This document shows, one piece after another, positions 8,001 to 10,312 of a DNA stretch of 10,312 bases (position 1 is its first letter; each line of letters opens with the position of its first letter). This stretch comes from Porphyromonadaceae bacterium UBA7555 (GTDB lineage Bacteria; Bacteroidota; Bacteroidia; Bacteroidales; Muribaculaceae): assembly GCA_002478045.1 (NCBI GenBank), contig DLLT01000033.1, forward strand, positions 1 to 10,312, in the 5' to 3' direction. The notes beneath the pieces were generated by a model that was not told where the DNA came from, searched no databases, and saw only the letters and a list, made by a program, of their open reading frames with translations. A program made the position numbers and the translations under genes.

Positions 8001-9574
8001 TAGTGGCCACGCTCACCGACGGAACACCATTCCCCGTAAAAACAAAGATTAAGGACAACAACACCCTGATAGTACTTACGCGCGGCACGCAAGACATCAA
8101 GTTCACCATCGAGGAGATTATGAAAGACGAGAAATCGCTGTGGCGCAACATCGGCGAATATGCCACACGCCTGGTAATCTCGCCGCGCAGCTTCTCGATA
8201 CGCTACCGCAACACCCATACGATGAACATTCCGCTGTTCAACCCCGACATCGGAAATGTCTTCGGCCAAAGCAACTCCTACGGCCCAATGGCCCCGGGTC
8301 TGGACTTCGCCTTCGGCTTTGCGGGCGATGACTACCTCTACAAGGCCCTCGACCGCGGATGGCTGGTCACCAACGACGGACAAACCTCGCCGGCGGTGAT
8401 GGCGCACACCAACGAGCTCAATCTCGAATTGAACATCGAACCCGTCAAAGGCCTGCGCATACAGCTCACCGCCAACCGCACGGACAACCGCACCACCCAG
8501 GTACAATTCATGTACGCCGATATGCCCACCACCTACGCCGGATCGTACACCAAGACCCACTGCGCCATCTCCACGGCCCTGCGCAGCGCAAGCGCCGACA
8601 ACGGATACGCCAGCGATGCCTTCTCCACATTCCTGTCCAATATCCCGGTAGTGCGCGACCGCATCGAGGGACAATACGCCGGAGTGATGTATCCCAACGC
8701 CGGATTTATCAAAGGCACCCCGCAAGCCGGAGCGCCCTTCGACCCCGCCGTCGGCGGCGTCAGCACCACCTCCTCGGACGTACTCGTCCCGGCATTCGTG
8801 GCCGCATATACCGGCACGGACGCTCGGCACACCTGGCTTGACCCATTCCCATCCTTCAGCTCGGTACTGCCCAACTGGCGCGTGACCTACGACGGACTCA
8901 TCAATCTGGGCAATATGCGCAACATCTTCAAGACCTTCACCGTCAACCACGTATACCAATGTACTTACAGCGTCGGCAACTACTCATCATACCTCAACTG
9001 GGTGGCCGCCGGCGGCGAAAATATGGGCTTCACGCTCGACGAACTCACCGGAATGCCCGTACCTTCATCGCCTTACAACATCTCCTCGGTAGCCATCACC
9101 GAGAAATTCGCCCCGCTGATAGGCTTCAACGCCACACTCAAAAACGATCTGCAATTCTCCGCCGAATACCGCGACAGCCGTACGCTGACACTCAATACCT
9201 CCGCCGGACAAGTCGTCGAAGCATCCACTCGCGGCCTCAAAATCGGCGCCGGATACAAGATTGTCAACTTCAACTCCTTCCTCAAAATCAAAGGCAGCCA
9301 GCACGGCATCTCCAACGACCTGACACTCAACGCCGACTTCAGTATAGACAACAACCAGGCCCTGATACGACGCATCGACAACGGCACCGCCCAGCCCACC
9401 AACGGCGCCAAGTCATTCAGCATCAATTTCACCGCCTCATACGTCATGTCAAAGCGTCTGACACTCTCGGCATACTTTGACCATCGCGTCAACACCCCGC
9501 TGGTGACCACCTCGTCCTACCCCACCACCAACACCTCCTACGGCATCTCGCTCAATCTCTCATTGGCACGCTGA
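2078..9574 (+). CDS. sprA: Type IX secretion outer-membrane translocon SprA (Sov)
   Basis: SprA is the very large single-chain outer-membrane β-barrel that forms the T9SS export pore and releases cargo sideways, with partners such as PorV and a plug protein. At 2498 residues it matches the roughly 2,400-2,500 of Flavobacterium SprA and Porphyromonas Sov, so it looks full length. The start is TTG: an in-frame TAA directly precedes 2078 and no ATG comes before the signal peptide (RRRW, then a hydrophobic core to about Ala44, likely cut at TMA|QTPG). TTG at 2126 (residue 17) is an alternative giving a 28-residue signal peptide. A Pro-rich linker follows (about 45-85). Family-type blocks include YVDDFESSQ (852-860) and DVGLDGLSNEDE (1096-1107). 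Many alternating polar/aromatic strands continue to the end. Three loops fit an EF-hand calcium consensus (604-615, 1096-1107, 1199-1210). A basic stretch and compact soluble segment lie at about 1930-2015. Cargo would be proteins with a T9SS C-terminal domain; none is encoded here. Confidence 0.96.
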   Translation: MKHLDRIISPIRHIGALYGGRRRWYVLTAATAIVCALTLLPTMAQTPGNTPAQMTPPPMFRATSPKAAKDTTSMPFAPRPVIPHSYEDLIADEQAYDLTTPSNIKTEAEYDPETRCYIVRTKMGDTEITTPFMLSEAQYNDWQLRRSMQQYYKQRNLEQVTEKEKKPFNIFDMNFALGPLEKIFGPGGVQLRTQGSVQISMGIKSNKTDNPSLSLQSRRKTYFDFDQKIQATINASVGDRLKFNMTYNTDATFDFDSKNIKLAYEGKEDDIVKSIEAGNVSMTTGSSLIRGSTALFGIKTKLQFGRLTTTALVSQQNSESKSVNTRGGSQTTSFTINADEYDQNRHYFLGHFFRDNYDTWASKLPLVSSGVNITRIEVWVTNKGNRYEQSRNIVSFMDLGEESRIASNHWTPNPTYPNPCNNSNDLLRTVKDQYPDARDISQVTQVLAPLQAYGIEGGKDYEKIESARLLSSNEYTLNSSLGYISIKSALNADEVLAVAYEYTYRGQVYQVGEFSGDITETDKALYVKMLKGTTVNPRLPIWDLMMKNVYNLGGYQIQQEKFKFNIKYLSDTTGTQINYLPIAGLNDKSLLQVMNLDRLDSQQDSNPDGFFDFVEGYTILSATGKVIFPVVEPFGSHLESVITDPVQREHYCYPQLYDSTLVVARQFADKNKFIMDGEYQASSGSQIRLNAMNVPRGSVVVTAGGVTLTENADYTVDYAMGIVTITNQSIIDSGQSISVSLENQSLFSTQRKTLLGLDLQYEFSKDFNIGATVMHFGEKSLTEKVNIGDETVNNTMLGFNLSYNKEFMWLTNLLNKIPTVNATAPSRLSLSAEYARIIPHSQKSGSNKGSSYVDDFESSQTGIDLRSPYSWFLASTPYDPSADALFPEAALSNDVSYGKNRALLNWYYIDRLFTQRNSSLIPGYLKSDVAQLSNPYVREVTTREIFPGRQLQYGESNAIQTLNLSFYPSERGPYNVDADNVDEDGNLLNPEKRWGGIMRRMDNTNFEQSNIAYIQFWLLNPFLDPENPNYDGGDLYFNFGEVSEDILKDGLKSYENGVPADGSDQNMAETVWGRVSRQNSLTYAFDTSNDARRRQDVGLDGLSNEDEYAFGTYSDYIQRLRNRVSAATTDAMTEDKFSPLNDPAGDNYHFYLGDDYDQQRLGVLERYKRYNGVEGNSLSPEDADDPRYQSSRSVPDVEDINQDNTLNEYERYFQYRVSIRPQDLVVGQNYITDKQTSMVRGRDGKDYETEWYQFKIPLADYEKVVGSITDFSTIRFARIFMTGFKRPTHLRFATLELVRGEWRGYNFNLNKRGDTPAQGQLDISVVNIEENASREPVNYVLPPGVTRIVDPGQSQITQLNEQAMMLKVTDLDAGDARGVYRNTMLDLRNYRRLQMWTHAEALINNSTQLQSGQLSVFLRLGTDVKNNYYEYEIPLQLTPHGHYNNDSPSDRQIVWPRDNYLDFNLQALVDLKKARNAAKRAEEEGVGYNTLYYGRDPDNERNRMAVLGNPSLSDVRVMLIGVRNNSSTTKDGIIWVNELKVTDFNEEGGWAGQAKATLNVSDIATVNVGTHIETAGFGAVDQSLNERRLDDYHQYNVAVQAELGRFLPEAVKLHAPIYYSYSTEKTSPKYNPLDQDVLLKDALEAAGSKAERDSINGYAEQRTTVRNFSISGLKFDVQSKNPMPWDPANFTLNFSFNKQTKVDPTTEYEYTNDYRGSFQYSYSPFVKALKPFSWIKSKNKNLKFLKDYEIQWLPNNITFLTNMSRYYYEQQTRSETDVMFQMPVSVSKNFMWDRQLNLTWNIVKSLSLSFSSNTAARIEEPIGAVNRKLFPDAYREWKHEVWTNILSMGTPWNYNQTFNATYKAPFSRIPTIDFLTASGSYNATYRWDRGATVDDVRLGNSISNQATWSADGRINFEGLWNKIPFVKDVNKRFANTRRNNADRQRKPRKFERTYKLQADTTLTIKHNLRCAKVKVVATLTDGTPFPVKTKIKDNNTLIVLTRGTQDIKFTIEEIMKDEKSLWRNIGEYATRLVISPRSFSIRYRNTHTMNIPLFNPDIGNVFGQSNSYGPMAPGLDFAFGFAGDDYLYKALDRGWLVTNDGQTSPAVMAHTNELNLELNIEPVKGLRIQLTANRTDNRTTQVQFMYADMPTTYAGSYTKTHCAISTALRSASADNGYASDAFSTFLSNIPVVRDRIEGQYAGVMYPNAGFIKGTPQAGAPFDPAVGGVSTTSSDVLVPAFVAAYTGTDARHTWLDPFPSFSSVLPNWRVTYDGLINLGNMRNIFKTFTVNHVYQCTYSVGNYSSYLNWVAAGGENMGFTLDELTGMPVPSSPYNISSVAITEKFAPLIGFNATLKNDLQFSAEYRDSRTLTLNTSAGQVVEASTRGLKIGAGYKIVNFNSFLKIKGSQHGISNDLTLNADFSIDNNQALIRRIDNGTAQPTNGAKSFSINFTASYVMSKRLTLSAYFDHRVNTPLVTTSSYPTTNTSYGISLNLSLAR

Positions 9575-9618
9575 TACAGCCATAAGCCGCATCCGAAAAA
9601 AACTTTTGGCTAGAATTG

Positions 9619-9649
9619 TTTGTCAAAGAAAATATTAGTTGTAACTTTG
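9619..9649 (+). promoter_or_regulatory. Bacteroidetes-type promoter for the rho transcript
   Basis: TTTG (9619-9622) and TAACTTTG (9642-9649) are separated by 19 nt, which matches the Bacteroidetes -33/-7 consensus closely. Transcription would start near 9656, 45-85 nt after the sprA stop, so rho has its own promoter and a leader of about 360 nt. The same -7 octamer occurs upstream of ruvA. Confidence 0.8.
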
Positions 9650-9763
9650 CACCGTAATACGGGGCGCAAAAGGCTAAGCACCGCCTCGCACCTCCCTCCA
9701 CCCATATCCTACAATCGCAATACAAAGGCATCCCACGCCGCCTTGGCTGAAAAAACGCCATAA

Positions 9764-9815
9764 GTCCGCCACACACGTACGGACGCACAATCCCGCGGGC
9801 ATCGCCCCCGGTCCG
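9764..9815 (+). promoter_or_regulatory. Mutually exclusive hairpins in the rho leader
   Basis: Three segments occur in order: GTCCG (9764-9768), CGGAC (9780-9784) and GTCCG (9811-9815). The middle one can pair with either flank, giving a 5-bp stem with an 11-nt loop or a longer-range stem. The second form would enclose a small hairpin, GGGC-ATC-GCCC (9797-9807). The stems are short, so this is suggestive only. Confidence 0.25.
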
Positions 9816-9839
9816 AAACACTAATACACGGCACAAGGG

Positions 9840-10010
9840 ATGACAGTCTTAGACAAGACAATAGATACTATCAATTTTCACACGTACAACTTTTTTTACG
9901 AGGAAGTCTACACCGGCGCATACGCATCACGCGACACACGCCCGGAGACACACCGATACGGCGACAAAGACACCGCCAAACATTACCCGACTTCCATCCT
10001 CAATACATAA
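9840..10010 (+). CDS. Small ORF (56 aa) immediately upstream of rho; possible leader peptide or unannotated small protein
   Basis: An ATG at 9840 opens 56 codons ending in TAA at 10008-10010, 3 nt before the rho ATG. An in-frame TAA at 9822-9824 makes this the first available start, and AAGGG directly abuts the ATG. The peptide begins MTVLDKTIDTINFHTYNFFY and is rich in Thr, Tyr and Asp; no membrane segment or known domain is visible. Third codon positions are about 46% C (26 of 56 by hand count), like the flanking genes, which favours real coding. A chance ORF of this length is not rare, however. The near-abutting arrangement suggests coupling to rho. The E. coli rho leader also encodes a short peptide (rhoL), but no sequence relation is claimed. 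Confidence 0.4.
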   Translation: MTVLDKTIDTINFHTYNFFYEEVYTGAYASRDTRPETHRYGDKDTAKHYPTSILNT

Positions 10011-10013
10011 TAT

Positions 10014-10312
10014 ATGTACAATATTACAGATCTTGAGAACATGCCGGACGCCGAACTGCGTAAGGCAGCCGAAGACCTTGGCATTAAAAAAATCAACCTC
10101 GAACAGCGCCAAGAATTGGTGTACAACATCTTGGATCAGCAGGCCATAAACAAGGCCGCCGAAGACGCACAGAAGCCCGTGAAGCCTCGTCGCGGACGTC
10201 GGCCCAATGCCGAAAAAGCTGCCGAAACCGCCTCCCGGACTGACGAAAAACCCGCGCCCAAGAAACGCGGCCGCAAGAAAAAATCCGAGATAGCAGCCGC
10301 AAAGGCCGCCGA
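10014..10312 (+). CDS. rho: Transcription termination factor Rho, N-terminal part (3' partial)
   Basis: Rho is the hexameric RNA-dependent ATPase/translocase that ends transcription of untranslated RNA. Only the first 99 codons are in the window, so the RNA-binding cold-shock domain and the RecA-like motor are not seen. The N-terminus MYNITDLENMPDAELRKAAE continues through LGIKKINLEQRQELVYNIL to about residue 45. This fits the Rho N-terminal helical domain (a SAP-like three-helix fold), including the GIKK...ELVYNIL pattern. After about residue 50 the chain becomes a low-complexity Lys/Arg/Ala/Pro/Glu tract with RRGRRP (about 60-65) and KKRGRKKK (about 83-90). Rho proteins of Bacteroidetes and Actinobacteria are known to carry such disordered basic insertions. 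The ATG at 10014 gives the natural N-terminus. Its own promoter at 9619-9649 and long leader suggest independent control. The assignment rests on the N-terminal domain and tract only. Confidence 0.88.
   Translation, partial: MYNITDLENMPDAELRKAAEDLGIKKINLEQRQELVYNILDQQAINKAAEDAQKPVKPRRGRRPNAEKAAETASRTDEKPAPKKRGRKKKSEIAAAKAA

Larger units (their letters stand above)
9656..10013 (+). promoter_or_regulatory. Long C-rich, G-poor leader of rho; candidate Rho-dependent attenuator
   Basis: This roughly 360-nt stretch separates the predicted start site from the rho ATG. By hand count, 9661-9840 has about 69 C against 38 G and 21 T, with pyrimidine-C clusters such as CACCTCCCTCCACCC near 9689-9703. 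A C-over-G excess in untranslated RNA is the hallmark of Rho loading (rut) regions. E. coli rho is known to be autoregulated through its leader; autoregulation here is inferred. An AT-rich patch with seven T (9891-9897) interrupts the leader, but no strong hairpin precedes it. The second half is occupied by a small ORF (9840-10010). I see no tRNA, riboswitch or other known RNA in it. Confidence 0.45.

Noticed and set aside
7715..8959. Long antisense ORF (414 codons) opposite sprA
   Set aside because: It lies wholly inside sprA, is an effect of strong C-rich codon bias, and its translation is Val/Gly/Ala/Arg-rich with no domain.
9578..9611. Inverted repeat AGCC...GGCT with an A7 run after sprA, considered as a terminator
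   Set aside because: The plus strand has no T tract after the 3' arm and the stem is interrupted, so it does not make an intrinsic terminator for sprA.
9552..9836. Antisense ORF across the sprA end and the rho promoter
   Set aside because: It runs through a textbook promoter on the other strand and its translation is Cys/Arg/Gly-rich without family features.
9880..9900. T7 tract in the rho leader as an intrinsic terminator
   Set aside because: No GC-rich hairpin lies directly before it, and it reads as Phe codons of the small ORF.
1..10312. CRISPR arrays, tRNA/rRNA genes, insertion sequences
   Set aside because: No direct-repeat array, tRNA-like cloverleaf, rRNA sequence or transposase was seen on either strand.

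Overview
The window reads as a chromosomal segment of a Bacteroidales bacterium. The reasons are a Bacteroidetes-type RHS core, a ruvA–sprA gene pair (SprA/Sov is the type IX secretion translocon, found only in Bacteroidetes), a rho gene with a Bacteroidetes-style basic insertion, and -7 promoter elements of the TAnnTTTG type. A gut lineage such as Muribaculaceae is a guess from overall protein feel only.

Region 1 (1-1248) is accessory. It opens inside the C-terminal end of an RHS-repeat protein. The GC-rich, conserved core ends at a DPTG motif near base 139. It is followed without a frame break by an AT-rich variable tip of about 185 residues that carries a His early and a Cys late, as in circularly permuted papain-like enzymes. 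A four-helix membrane protein overlaps the end of this effector by 23 nt and is the obvious immunity candidate. A 213-nt intergenic stretch follows, with a weak AT-rich terminator-like hairpin and a promoter element.

Region 2 (1412-9574) is a housekeeping and secretion operon. ruvA (Holliday-junction branch migration) is followed after 34 nt by sprA, a complete 2498-residue outer-membrane protein that fills about 73% of the window. sprA has no usable ATG ahead of its signal peptide and appears to start at TTG. It contains three loops that match the calcium-binding EF-hand consensus.

Region 3 (9575-10312) is the rho locus. A textbook Bacteroidetes promoter (TTTG-N19-TAACTTTG) starts a leader of about 360 nt. 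The leader is C-rich and G-poor, contains three short segments that can pair in two mutually exclusive ways, and carries an unlisted 56-codon ORF that stops 3 nt before the rho start codon. The N-terminal 99 residues of Rho then run off the window. The C-rich leader plus upstream small ORF suggests autogenous control of rho and is, with the RHS tip/immunity pair, the part most worth follow-up.
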